The translations under genes and the position numbers were made by a program. Positions 31,105 to 39,195 of a DNA stretch of 64,000 nucleotides are shown here, piece after piece (position 1 is the stretch's first letter; every line of letters starts with the position of its first letter). Origin of the DNA: Bradyrhizobium sp. BR13661 (lineage in GTDB: Bacteria > Pseudomonadota > Alphaproteobacteria > Rhizobiales > Xanthobacteraceae); assembly GCF_029892425.1 (NCBI RefSeq), contig NZ_JARXWB010000007.1, positions 248,001-312,000 on the forward strand, in the 5' to 3' direction. The notes under the pieces were generated by a model, which saw nothing but the letters and a program-made list of their open reading frames with translations, had not been told where the DNA came from and ran no database searches.

Positions 31105-32568
31105 TCAATGCCAGACTGCCGCTCGATTGCGGAGTTCTAGCGTCGTGGAGAGGATCGCCCGCAACTTCCGGAGGCTGAAGCCAGACACGCTCCAGGCACG
31201 CGCGATGACGTCCAGCTCATCGTTCGCAAGGGGCTGAACGAATCCTTCCTCTCCGATTTCGATAGCAAGTTCGCGCATGACATTTCCCGCCAGCAACGGC
31301 AGGTCGGCTAGCCGGGGGGAAGGAATGTTGATAATGCGGTACCTATCCTTCAGGGGCTCTGGCAGATCCTTGATTGAAGTGGCCGTGGCGATGTGTACGA
31401 CCCAACTTAGGTCGAGCTCGGCGTCAAGCGAGCTATCTCTGTAACGACAAGCAGTTTCGGGCTCGAGATGTGGCAAAATGGCATGGACCAACCGGCCGTT
31501 GTGCTGAGACGTGGCAGACTTGTCGATCTCATCGACGAAGCAAATCACGTTCGCGATGCGCGACTGGCAAATCGCGCGAGCTGGCGCGCATGGAACTGTG
31601 TTGGACCACGCTTTCGGCGTTCCGCCGAACGCAACCGCATCCGTCGAACTTGAACCATCGATCCGGTAAATTTCCAGTCCGAGTAGCTGACCAATTCTGC
31701 GGACCAGACGTGATTTACCGTTACCTGGGGGGCCCACGAGCAGGAGAGGCTTGAGGCGAACCGGATATCCTTCGCGCAACTCGCGAAGCACGAGATTGAT
31801 AGCGTTCAAGGCGTGAGGATATTCAGCCGACAACACATCTCGAGCACCTCGCACATCACGGGCAATCACGAGAGGAAGCTTGGCGTCGACCATGTCCTTG
31901 AAGTCTTCATGAACTGCACCGAGCTTCGAACTCCTGGCTTTAGGCATGACAACAACGTTGCGCTCTTCAGGGGCCGCCGCCCAGGTCCATTTCTCCGGTT
32001 GAGGTGTGGGCGCGGCCGGCTGCGCCACCTGATTTGTCCCGATCAGCTGTAGATGCGCAATCCAAAAGATGCTGCGCTGATCGCCTTTAAAATGTCCCTC
32101 AGCTGCCTTCGACCAGGTGCTCAGCCTCGAGCGGATTTCCGCGATTTCGCGTTCCGAATGAGCGTCCCGCCACAGGTACTCGGCACCGGAGGCGAGGTGC
32201 GGAAGCACGTCGTCAAAAGTCTTTGGTTGGCCGGCATCAACGGAGAGCATCAGCGCACAGAGCGCCGCCTCGCCGGAGCCGAGGTCGAAGAGTCTGTTGG
32301 CCAGCCGCCTGCAAGCTTGCTTGCTGCGTTCTTTTTCGCCAGACCAGAACTCCGCCGCCACGTCATCCAGTTGAAGTCCTTCGATTTTGCTCAACTTGGC
32401 CCAGGTCCATGCCGCCGCGGCTGGCCAGGTGTTGAATAGCAATAGAGCAGTTGGGATCGGCTTAGCCGAGGTTGACAGGGAGGGCGAATCCCCAACATTT
32501 CGCGGTGTACAGTCGGCCCGATCTTCCTGAACGAGTCGTTGCCAATCCTTGAGGTGCTTGTCAGTCAT
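31105..32568 (-). CDS. AAA+ ATPase (Lon/MoxR-like module)
   Basis: 487 residues from ATG 32568; an ATG at 32586 is possible. The N-terminal ~200 residues are helical and unrecognised. An AAA+ module follows: Walker A 'GPPGNGKSR' at 279-286, Walker B 'CFVDEIDK' at 343-350, and an arginine-finger-like 'DRYRIINIP' near 410. The ATPase core resembles that of bacterial Lon, but there is no protease domain. Divergent from a ribbon-helix-helix protein gene 49 bp away. It could be the motor of a defence or remodelling system; the partner is not evident. Confidence 0.75.
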   Translation of the reverse strand: MTDKHLKDWQRLVQEDRADCTPRNVGDSPSLSTSAKPIPTALLLFNTWPAAAAWTWAKLSKIEGLQLDDVAAEFWSGEKERSKQACRRLANRLFDLGSGEAALCALMLSVDAGQPKTFDDVLPHLASGAEYLWRDAHSEREIAEIRSRLSTWSKAAEGHFKGDQRSIFWIAHLQLIGTNQVAQPAAPTPQPEKWTWAAAPEERNVVVMPKARSSKLGAVHEDFKDMVDAKLPLVIARDVRGARDVLSAEYPHALNAINLVLRELREGYPVRLKPLLLVGPPGNGKSRLVRRIGQLLGLEIYRIDGSSSTDAVAFGGTPKAWSNTVPCAPARAICQSRIANVICFVDEIDKSATSQHNGRLVHAILPHLEPETACRYRDSSLDAELDLSWVVHIATATSIKDLPEPLKDRYRIINIPSPRLADLPLLAGNVMRELAIEIGEEGFVQPLANDELDVIARAWSVSGFSLRKLRAILSTTLELRNRAAVWH

Positions 32569-32617
32569 CCGAGGAGTGTACACCATTAAATGTACAAACA
32601 AACCCGAGGGTACGATC

Positions 32618-33079
32618 GTGGTTAAGGGTTCGAAAAAGGGAAGGGGCCCCCAGCAGGCACTTCGGGGCGTCAAGTTGGGACGCCCGTTCGGCGACCCTCT
32701 GGACGTGCGAACCAAACGCCTGGCGCAGCGCGTTCATCCCCACCTCATGAGCGTGCTCGACCAAAGAAGCAGAGAGTATGGAATAACGCGCTCCCAATTT
32801 ATCGAGCGGATTCTCGTCGACTATTGCAACGCCCACGAAGGGGCGCAGCTTGACCCCATCGGTCGATGGATGCCTCGCAAAGAATGGAATCCTCGGCTGG
32901 CAAGGCGCCTTGATACCTTACCGGTTTCCGGGAAAGCTTTGGAAATCGGCAACCAGGTTGAGGCGGAGGCCGACCTAAGCGAAGAAAGCCCGCTAAGGGG
33001 GGCCGAGGTGCACCAGGAAGCAGCAGCGTCTGGTCAAAAACGGACTCGTCGGCGGACTCGGAGTGAGAAGGCGAATTAG
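32618..33079 (+). CDS. Ribbon-helix-helix-like protein, 153 aa
   Basis: The start chosen is GTG 32618 behind GAGGG. Residues ~30-75 ('VRTKRLAQRVHPHLMSVLDQ', then 'RSREYGITRSQFIERILVDY') fit a CopG/MetJ-type ribbon-helix-helix with a long second helix. The rest is hydrophilic, ending in a Lys/Arg-rich tail. It is divergent from the AAA+ gene, so it may repress that promoter. It is followed by two small genes in the same direction. Confidence 0.6.
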   Translation: MVKGSKKGRGPQQALRGVKLGRPFGDPLDVRTKRLAQRVHPHLMSVLDQRSREYGITRSQFIERILVDYCNAHEGAQLDPIGRWMPRKEWNPRLARRLDTLPVSGKALEIGNQVEAEADLSEESPLRGAEVHQEAAASGQKRTRRRTRSEKAN

Positions 33080-33117
33080 GGATTTCGCCTTGCTGGCGGA
33101 GATGCGACGATCCTTTT

Positions 33118-33549
33118 ATGAGTGTGACCCGCGAGACAGTGGAATCTATCGATCGCGAACGCCAGGAAACGTGGTGGCGTCCTGGAGTGGATGGTGTGCG
33201 CCGAAAAGGAGTTCGGCAACCTGCCTCTGTTGTTAAGGCGAAGGCTCGCCTCCGTACAGCAAGATGGCGCGTCCTGAACGACCAAGCGAGGCGCCCCGAA
33301 GCGAACGTCGTGGCAATGGCCTTGCTGCGGGCCCTCGTCCAATCGGAACTTCGCGAGTTGACCGAGCGAGAACGTGGAATAGTCGCCAGAGCGCTCGTCG
33401 ATCTACAGGAGCAGGGTTACTCTCTCGGTGAAGTTCTGAGGGTGTGCCGGAGGGTCCGTGAGCAGGCATTTAAAGAGAACGGTGCGCCCACGGTCGCCCA
33501 ACGCAGTTCTGGAACGCGGGGCAAAGCGGGGCAACGAGATACCCGCTAG
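33118..33549 (+). CDS. Hypothetical basic protein, 143 aa
   Basis: ATG 33118. The protein is Arg-rich with a helical middle ('VVAMALLRALVQSELRELTE', then 'RERGIVARALVDLQEQGYSL') and a disordered basic tail. No family is recognised. It follows the ribbon-helix-helix gene by 38 bp and is probably co-transcribed. Confidence 0.5.
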   Translation: MSVTRETVESIDRERQETWWRPGVDGVRRKGVRQPASVVKAKARLRTARWRVLNDQARRPEANVVAMALLRALVQSELRELTERERGIVARALVDLQEQGYSLGEVLRVCRRVREQAFKENGAPTVAQRSSGTRGKAGQRDTR

Positions 33550-33569
33550 ATCTTTCCCGTCTGCTAGCC

Positions 33570-33914
33570 ATGATGACTGAGCGTGTCGCGGCTCCGAAAA
33601 TACCTGAGGAAATTTGCTGGTGGTCAGCGAGACATGAGATTGTCGGCCGGCGACAAGAGCTGCACAAAAGTCCAATGGCGGCCTTGGGGAGCGAGGCCGC
33701 CCGGGCGTCGGGTGAGACCCGCGCGGCGGCGGCGGCCGTCATCGAAGAGATGATCGAGACGCTGGCCGAAGACCCGTCTTCCGAGGCGGTTCGTGGCGAA
33801 GCCATGCTCGACTACGCCACCATGATCGGCGCCATGACCTTGGCTCGGATCGTATCGGGGACGCCGATGTCGGAGGAAATCTTGAAACGCGCAAGGAAGC
33901 GCCTGCATCGCTAG
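33570..33914 (+). pseudogene. Fragment of a TetR/AcrR-family regulator
   Basis: The last ~75 residues ('ALGSEAARASGETRAAAAAV', then 'IEEMIETLAED', then 'AMLDYATMIGAMTLARIVSG', 'SEEILKRARKRL') are the typical C-terminal ligand-binding end of TetR proteins. The N-terminal HTH is missing, and the first ~35 residues are unrelated. It therefore looks like the 3' remnant of a tetR gene, cut around 33675. Confidence 0.6.
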
Positions 33915-34526
33915 CGGACCACTCGCGGCCGCCGCCTGAACGTCTGCTACGGTCGACGGCCGCCCCTAGGCGGGTACCAAGCGTCAGATTTGGACCACTA
34001 GCGCTTCCAACCGCCAAATCACGCGCCAGCCTAAGTCACGTCGTTTCGTGCGGGCATTATACTGGCATAATGCGGGCATTATACGGTGCGATCGCGCATT
34101 TGCCTACAATTTCAAGCGCTTGGGGAGCGCCAACTCGACGATACAACTAAGACATCATCACAGAGTCCGGTGCCAAAGCGGGCCAAATTGACCGTGCGGA
34201 TAGACGTTCCTTCTCACACCAACATCTGTTTCTTTTTGCACCAAGTAATGGGGGGCGGCGAGAATTTAACGCGCACGAGTATGAACGCACGTGTGCGCCT
34301 CAAACGTGGCTACTTAACTCAACTGATCATTGCCGCGACGCACCCCCACGGATCTAAAACTTCTGGTCAGGACCGCTCTGCGATTGCCGAGTTTCGGCCG
34401 GCTTAGGTAATCATCCGGCAGCGCACACACTCGATAGAATTGTCCCTTGCGGCTTGCCGGACACCCAATGACATTGTTGGTGTTTAAAAAGCACTCTCAA
34501 GCTACAGCAACAGAGGGGTTCTTCGC
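33915..34526. other. Intergenic region with repeats
   Basis: No gene I trust; the frame at 34086-34406 has unlikely composition. A 14-bp direct repeat TGCGGGCATTATAC occurs at 34049-34062 and 34071-34084. The copies and the spacer also create the inverted repeat GCATTAT/ATAATGC. Confidence 0.5.
34049..34084. repeat. 14-bp direct repeat with internal dyad
   Basis: TGCGGGCATTATAC twice, 22 bp apart (two helical turns), with the dyad GCATTAT-N6-ATAATGC across the pair. A plausible regulator site, but the nearest gene start is 440 bp away. Confidence 0.55.
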
Positions 34527-35048
34527 ATGCTTCGATCTATCTTGGCCGCGGTGGGCCGCGCGTTCCTCTGGGCTGCCAACCGATGTGTGGCGCTGATGCT
34601 GGCGCCCGTGCACGCAATCCTCGGCATTTTGTTCCCGGCGGCCTATGAGCCGCTCCTCAGCGACCACAACATTGGGGATGCCGCATCCGACGAGTTGTTT
34701 CACCCTGACCCGAGCTTCGATCCCTTTGCGGCTGCTGAACAGCTGCGCCAAGACAGAGAGCTCGAAGTCAATCGCATTCTAAGGTGGGCTGCGGATGTCT
34801 CCTGCGCCGATGTAGCAATACCGCTTCCTGATGTTCGGCCGGAGCTGCTTCCCTGGCTCGCTTGTTTATCGGAACACCAGCGAGATGCATTGGTGCAGGC
34901 GGGAAAACCCGCGGCTTACAGCCATCTGTACTGGTCCATTTCAATCCCCGGCGTCCCGACCGTCCCAAGCCTGGACGACCGCCCGCAGCTCGTCGGTTCG
35001 GAGAAGTCATTCAGCTCTGCTGAGTTCGGGCCTGCTCCAACTTTTTGA
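34527..35048 (+). CDS. Hypothetical protein with hydrophobic N-terminus, 173 aa
   Basis: ATG 34527 after AGAGGGG. Residues ~5-40 are hydrophobic ('LAAVGRAFLWAANRCVALML', 'APVHAILGILFPAAY') and could be a membrane anchor; the rest is acidic and soluble. I recognise no family. Its 3' end overlaps the convergent gene at 35011-35355 by 38 bp. Confidence 0.5.
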   Translation: MLRSILAAVGRAFLWAANRCVALMLAPVHAILGILFPAAYEPLLSDHNIGDAASDELFHPDPSFDPFAAAEQLRQDRELEVNRILRWAADVSCADVAIPLPDVRPELLPWLACLSEHQRDALVQAGKPAAYSHLYWSISIPGVPTVPSLDDRPQLVGSEKSFSSAEFGPAPTF

Positions 35049-35355
35049 GATGCCATCGAGCGATCGCCGCATCGCATTGAGCGATCGCAAGATCGAGCTC
35101 CAGCTTGCGTCTCCCTTCGTGCCAGCGCCTTGTGGCTTGCAAGCGCGCGTGTTTTGCTTTGGCCAGCCGGGCGAGGGCGATCGAGCGATTAACCCGGTCG
35201 TGCGTCGCGCCCATCGCTGCGGTCGAGAATATCGAAGTAAGTGCAGCGGTGCCGCTAATATATGTGTACGGGTTGGTGCTGAAATCTGACAATCTGGCCC
35301 TCCAATTTGCTGGAAACGTGACAATTAAGGGTGTACGGTGTAAATCTTTACGCAT
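35011..35355 (-). CDS. Hypothetical coiled-coil-like protein, 114 aa
   Basis: ATG 35355. The N-terminal part has a short hydrophobic segment ('YTYISGTAALTSIFSTAAMG'), which may be a membrane helix. The remaining 60 residues form a charged helix rich in Ala, Arg, Lys and Leu ('IALARLAKAKHARLQATRRW'). No family. It converges on the gene before and is divergent from the phosphoesterase gene. Confidence 0.45.
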   Translation of the reverse strand: MRKDLHRTPLIVTFPANWRARLSDFSTNPYTYISGTAALTSIFSTAAMGATHDRVNRSIALARLAKAKHARLQATRRWHEGRRKLELDLAIAQCDAAIARWHLKKLEQARTQQS

Positions 35356-35455
35356 CGTAAATGCGTTCGGGAAGGAAAGACCTCGTGCAGAACCTAGTCG
35401 CCATGGATCTCGACGTGACAAACTCAAGACCCGATCGGCGGGAGGTCCTCGTCTG

Positions 35456-36331
35456 ATGCGCATCCGCGTTCTCTCCGACCTCCATGTCAGCCACGAGCAC
35501 AATGCCTGGCGCAATGTCCCGGACGTCGATTGCGACGTTACAGTGATCTTGGGGGACGTTGCGAACCCCATGACCAGCGGCATGGAGTGGGTCGCCAGGA
35601 CGTTCTCTCGACCGCTGATCTATGTGTGCGGTAATCATTGCTTCTATCGCGGGCTCCAGGGAAGTGGTGAAGAGCACACCTTCTATCAGCAGCAAAAGGA
35701 GCGTGGGCGCGAGATGGCGGAACGGTTCGGAATCACATTCCTGGATAACGAGGTCGCGACCATCGAAGACGTGCGATTTCTCGGGGCCACTCTCTGGTCT
35801 GACTTTTCGATCCTGCCGCCGGGCTTCACGGTTCGCGATGCGATGTCGCAGAGCCAAAAGGGATGGAGCCCAGCCGGAGGTCGTTTTTGGGACAACTCGT
35901 ACCATAATGACTTCCGCGAAATCAGATTCGGAGGGGGTTCGAACAGGCATCGCTTCACGCCGGCGCAAATGCTCGCCCTTCACAGAGAGAGCCGCGCATT
36001 CCTGGAGCGCGAGCTCTCGACGCCTTTCGCTGGACAGACGGTTTGCCTGACTCACATGGCTCCATCCCGCCAGAGCCTCGAGCCCGATATGCACGCGCAC
36101 GACTGGTTGTATGCGTGCTCGCTGGAGCAGCTCATGGAGGGCGAGAACGCACCGGCTCTGTGGTGCCACGGGCATATCCATCGCAATCGCGACTACGTTG
36201 TTGGCAACACGCGCGTGATCTGCAACCCGAGAGGATACGCAGCAGGGCCGCGCGCTCGCGAGAATCCGGATTTCATCCCGGACCTTGTTGTTGAAGTCGA
36301 ACCGACGCTAAAACCTTCATTTGGGGTGTGA
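35456..36331 (+). CDS. Metallophosphoesterase, 291 aa
   Basis: ATG 35456 behind GGGAGG; the frame upstream of it is not coding-like. Calcineurin-type motifs appear in order: 'DLHVSHEHN' (DxH), 'VILGDVANP' (GD), 'CGNHCF' (GNH), 'LTHMAPS' (H), 'CHGHIHRNRD' (GHxH). These residues bind two metals that hydrolyse phosphoesters. The substrate is unknown. One base separates its stop from the next ATG, and a second phosphoesterase follows that gene, so the three form an operon. Confidence 0.88.
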   Translation: MRIRVLSDLHVSHEHNAWRNVPDVDCDVTVILGDVANPMTSGMEWVARTFSRPLIYVCGNHCFYRGLQGSGEEHTFYQQQKERGREMAERFGITFLDNEVATIEDVRFLGATLWSDFSILPPGFTVRDAMSQSQKGWSPAGGRFWDNSYHNDFREIRFGGGSNRHRFTPAQMLALHRESRAFLERELSTPFAGQTVCLTHMAPSRQSLEPDMHAHDWLYACSLEQLMEGENAPALWCHGHIHRNRDYVVGNTRVICNPRGYAAGPRARENPDFIPDLVVEVEPTLKPSFGV

Positions 36332-36332
36332 C

Positions 36333-36752
36333 ATGCTTGCATTTTTTCGCCGCCTCTTTCGGGACACCCCCGCGCCGCAGGTGCAAGTCGTCGATCAACG
36401 GGTGATATGGGAGACTTGGCTCGACGAACAGCGAAAGCACCAGGCAATTCAAAAGAAAGAGCTCGAAGCGGATCGCACTCGAATATCCATTGTTGTCTGG
36501 AGCTGGGCGCGCGACTGCGTGACCGAATGGCGCCAGCTTGAGCCGCCTAAGAAGGTGCCGCGCGACGTTCGTGTCTGGCTCGCTGGCCTGACAGTGCTCG
36601 AGATCGTGGCGATGGAGAGAGCAGGCGATGCGGCTGTCCGCGAGCACATGTACGGGTGCGGCGAACTCATTTCCGGCGTCCGCAAGGTGCAGCCGCTGTC
36701 CCCGATCACGCTGCGCTTCCCGCCGCGCAAGCGCAAGGCGGACGGCAAGTGA
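36333..36752 (+). CDS. Hypothetical protein between two phosphoesterases, 139 aa
   Basis: ATG 36333, directly after the upstream stop. It starts with an amphipathic basic segment ('LAFFRRLFRDT') and is mainly helical ('VIWETWLDEQRKHQAIQ', 'VWLAGLTVLEIVAMERAGDA'), with a Lys/Arg C-terminus. I recognise no family. Its fixed place between two metallophosphoesterases suggests a shared pathway. Confidence 0.6.
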   Translation: MLAFFRRLFRDTPAPQVQVVDQRVIWETWLDEQRKHQAIQKKELEADRTRISIVVWSWARDCVTEWRQLEPPKKVPRDVRVWLAGLTVLEIVAMERAGDAAVREHMYGCGELISGVRKVQPLSPITLRFPPRKRKADGK

Positions 36753-36758
36753 TATCTC

Positions 36759-37322
36759 ATGTCCACTTTTCTCATCTCTGACACTCACTTCGGACACGGC
36801 GCCGTTATCAGGATGTGCGGCCGACCATTCTCCGATGTCCATGAAATGGATGCAGCGATGGTCGAGAGCTGGAACGCGACTGTGCGGCCGGAGGATACCG
36901 TGATTCACCTCGGTGATTTCGCGCACCGATACGATGCCGCCAAGTTGCCGAAGCTGTTCGCGAGTTTGAACGGGCACAAGCATCTGGTGAAAGGCAACCA
37001 CGACAACGCGGCAACGCTTGCGCTGCCATGGGAGAGCGTGCGTGACATTGCTTATGGATCGATTGATTCTCAGAATGTCGTTCTGTGCCACTATTCGATG
37101 CGCACCTGGCCGCGCATCCGCAAGGGAGCCCTGATGTTGTATGGCCACAGCCACGGGCGCCTGCCCGGAAATGTCCAGTCGTGCGACATCGGCGTCGACG
37201 TGCTCGGTTTCGCTCCGGTACGGCTGAGCATGATCAAATCGTATCTTGCCACGTTGCCGCCGATGAGCGATCCGGAAGCGCGCGACGAAATCGAAAGCGA
37301 TCAAGGGCTGAAGCCTTCATGA
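36759..37322 (+). CDS. Small metallophosphoesterase, 187 aa
   Basis: Motifs 'SDTHFGHG' (DxH), 'HLGDFAH' (GD), 'KGNHDN' (GNHD), 'CHYSMRTW' (H) and 'GHSHGRL' (GHSH) are complete. It belongs to the compact calcineurin-like group acting on phosphodiesters or nucleotides. Seven bases after the previous gene, so the same operon. The two phosphoesterases differ in length and are not obvious duplicates. Confidence 0.88.
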   Translation: MSTFLISDTHFGHGAVIRMCGRPFSDVHEMDAAMVESWNATVRPEDTVIHLGDFAHRYDAAKLPKLFASLNGHKHLVKGNHDNAATLALPWESVRDIAYGSIDSQNVVLCHYSMRTWPRIRKGALMLYGHSHGRLPGNVQSCDIGVDVLGFAPVRLSMIKSYLATLPPMSDPEARDEIESDQGLKPS

Positions 37323-37424
37323 ATCGGGGCCGAACAGTATCCTTCCGGGCCGAGATAGCCGACATGGAAATCGAATTCCGAGGGGCGGGAAGTACTCATA
37401 GTACGTGGCCGGGGAGATCAGCTG

Positions 37425-37685
37425 ATGCCGAAGGTGCGGCTCTATGACATCGTTTCCGCCCTTCAGAAGGACGGCTACAAGCTGTCGATAAGGGCCTTTA
37501 CCGCCGAGGGGAACGACGACAATCATGTGATGCTTCTCGTAATCAAGGTACAGGAGGATGGTAGCAGCGAGGATCTCGTCGCCGCGCACCGTTTGCACAA
37601 CAATGTTATCGGCTGGTACGAGGAGGACCGCCTCTGGGAGACGGTCAGCAAATTCGAGCGTCAGGCGAAGTCTGAAACGGCATAG
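37425..37685 (+). CDS. Hypothetical protein, 86 aa
   Basis: ATG 37425 behind GGGGAGATC. The protein alternates strands and helices ('YDIVSALQKDGYKLSIRAFT', 'NHVMLLVIKVQEDG', 'WETVSKFERQAK') and is probably a small alpha/beta domain. The family is unknown. It follows the phosphoesterase operon by about 100 bp. Confidence 0.55.
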   Translation: MPKVRLYDIVSALQKDGYKLSIRAFTAEGNDDNHVMLLVIKVQEDGSSEDLVAAHRLHNNVIGWYEEDRLWETVSKFERQAKSETA

Positions 37686-37719
37686 TCGGTGTACGAGAGT
37701 CTTCCGCGACAGTAACAAC

Positions 37720-37893
37720 CTAGCGCCTGATCAGATCGAACCACTTAGCTCCGTCTGGGTCTGTGACCACGCGGGTGTTTTTGAAGATGCCATGATATGA
37801 ATACAGGCTTGGGCGATCCTGCTTCTTTACGAGGACCAGAATTGGCAATTCTGGGAAATCCTTTATCGATCGGTTTCCGGGGTGAGTTTTCAT
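37720..37893 (-). CDS. Possible 57-residue protein
   Basis: From ATG 37893 (MKTHPGNRSIKDFPELPILV...). The short product has a hydrophobic strand and a charged middle ('VKKQDRPSLYSYHGIFKNTR'). The upstream GGATGGAAAAA is a weak ribosome binding site. Uncertain. Confidence 0.35.
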   Translation of the reverse strand: MKTHPGNRSIKDFPELPILVLVKKQDRPSLYSYHGIFKNTRVVTDPDGAKWFDLIRR

Positions 37894-38076
37894 TATGTTT
37901 TTTCCATCCACGGTGGACTTGCGTCGATTGCCGCTGCGCGTGAGCATGCCCCGGGAGAGGGCGGGGGAAGGGCACCCGATGCCGGGACCTGGGTTGGCGC
38001 CCAACGCATAGAGCTTTTGGGCTGTGCGGACGTTCAGATAGCTTGATTCCGCTCGTTCGCGGCCTAAATCCGGGCC

Positions 38077-39045
38077 ATGGACAAGCTGACTGACAACGAA
38101 TACCGGCACGCGCTGCCGCCGCAGCTAATGGCGGCGGCCGAGAAATTCGATGCGTGGTCGAAGAAGCAGCTGCTGGAGGAGCAGGGCGCGGCAACCCCGA
38201 TCGAGCCGCTGTACCATTATACTGGCGAGGAAGCGCTTGTCGGCATTCTGCGTCACGAAAAGCTCTGGTGCTTCAGCCACCTTCACCAGAGTGACCCCAG
38301 GGAGTTCGAGTATTCACTAGCCGGCGCGCTGGACGTCATTCGGCAGGTCGGCGGGTCAACCGACTTCTGGACCAAGCATTTTTGCGGCTGTCTCGAGGAC
38401 ATGCTGGTGACCAACGGGCTCGCCAGCCCGTTCGATTTCTACCTGTTCAGCCTCAGCCGGCATCGCGACGACCCGGGACAGTGGCGCGAGTACGGCAAGG
38501 CAGGTCAGGGATTTGCAGTCGGCGTTGCGCCTGTCCTGTTGCAGCCGGACACTGATGTCCTCCACGCGCAGGCCAACGAAAATCTGCACATCGGCCGTGT
38601 GATCTATGGCGATCGCGAAACCAATGCGCGGCATCGGCTGGTGATCCGAAAAGCCGCCGCCATTACCAGCCAGGTCGCGCGCCATAACCGGAAATGGATC
38701 GACATGGTGCGGCCAGTACCGTATCTCGCGGCGCTGGCGCGCGAGGTGATGGCCTCGCAGTTGGTCTGGAATTGTCTTGCCGCCAAGGAATCGAAATTTT
38801 CCAACGAGCGGGAGGTGCGCGGCATCGTCATGGGTGTACGCGAGCGCTTCGATCCGTACCGGAAGATGCTGGGAGCGCGGGCATACATCGAGGTGCCGCT
38901 GCCGTTGAGAACACCCGGTGGGATTGCGGAAGTCCTGGTCGGGCCGCATGCCCCGCCTGATGCCGAGGCGAAGGTGAAGGCGTTGTTGAAGTCCGAGGGG
39001 TATGCCGACGCTATTCCTGTGATCCGGTCTTCGGCTGTCTTGTGA
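38077..39045 (+). CDS. DUF2971-family protein
   Basis: A 322-residue protein. The opening 'LYHYTGEEALVGILRHEKLW' followed by 'FSHLHQSDPREFEYSL' and, later, 'LFSLSRHRDDPGQWREYGKAGQGFAVG' is the DUF2971 pattern, in which a Y/F-H-Y-x-S/T segment near the start and S-x-x-D-x-x-x-W later recur. Members are scattered in genomic islands and near defence genes; their biochemical function is unknown to me. Alone in its direction at the right part of the island. Confidence 0.75.
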   Translation: MDKLTDNEYRHALPPQLMAAAEKFDAWSKKQLLEEQGAATPIEPLYHYTGEEALVGILRHEKLWCFSHLHQSDPREFEYSLAGALDVIRQVGGSTDFWTKHFCGCLEDMLVTNGLASPFDFYLFSLSRHRDDPGQWREYGKAGQGFAVGVAPVLLQPDTDVLHAQANENLHIGRVIYGDRETNARHRLVIRKAAAITSQVARHNRKWIDMVRPVPYLAALAREVMASQLVWNCLAAKESKFSNEREVRGIVMGVRERFDPYRKMLGARAYIEVPLPLRTPGGIAEVLVGPHAPPDAEAKVKALLKSEGYADAIPVIRSSAVL

Positions 39046-39195
39046 AGGGCTCGGTGCTCGCCGCTCCATCTGCTGGAAGTGCCGGCAAGCGGTCGATCGC
39101 AAGACTATCCAACAGCCATCAGAGCGTAATCGAGCACGAGCAATTCGGCCGTACGGCACGACGCGACTGTAACGCGTCGACTGACAAATTGCCCG

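Noticed and set aside
34086..34406. A 106-residue plus-strand frame
   Set aside because: Composition is unlike the neighbours and there is no ribosome binding site or motif.
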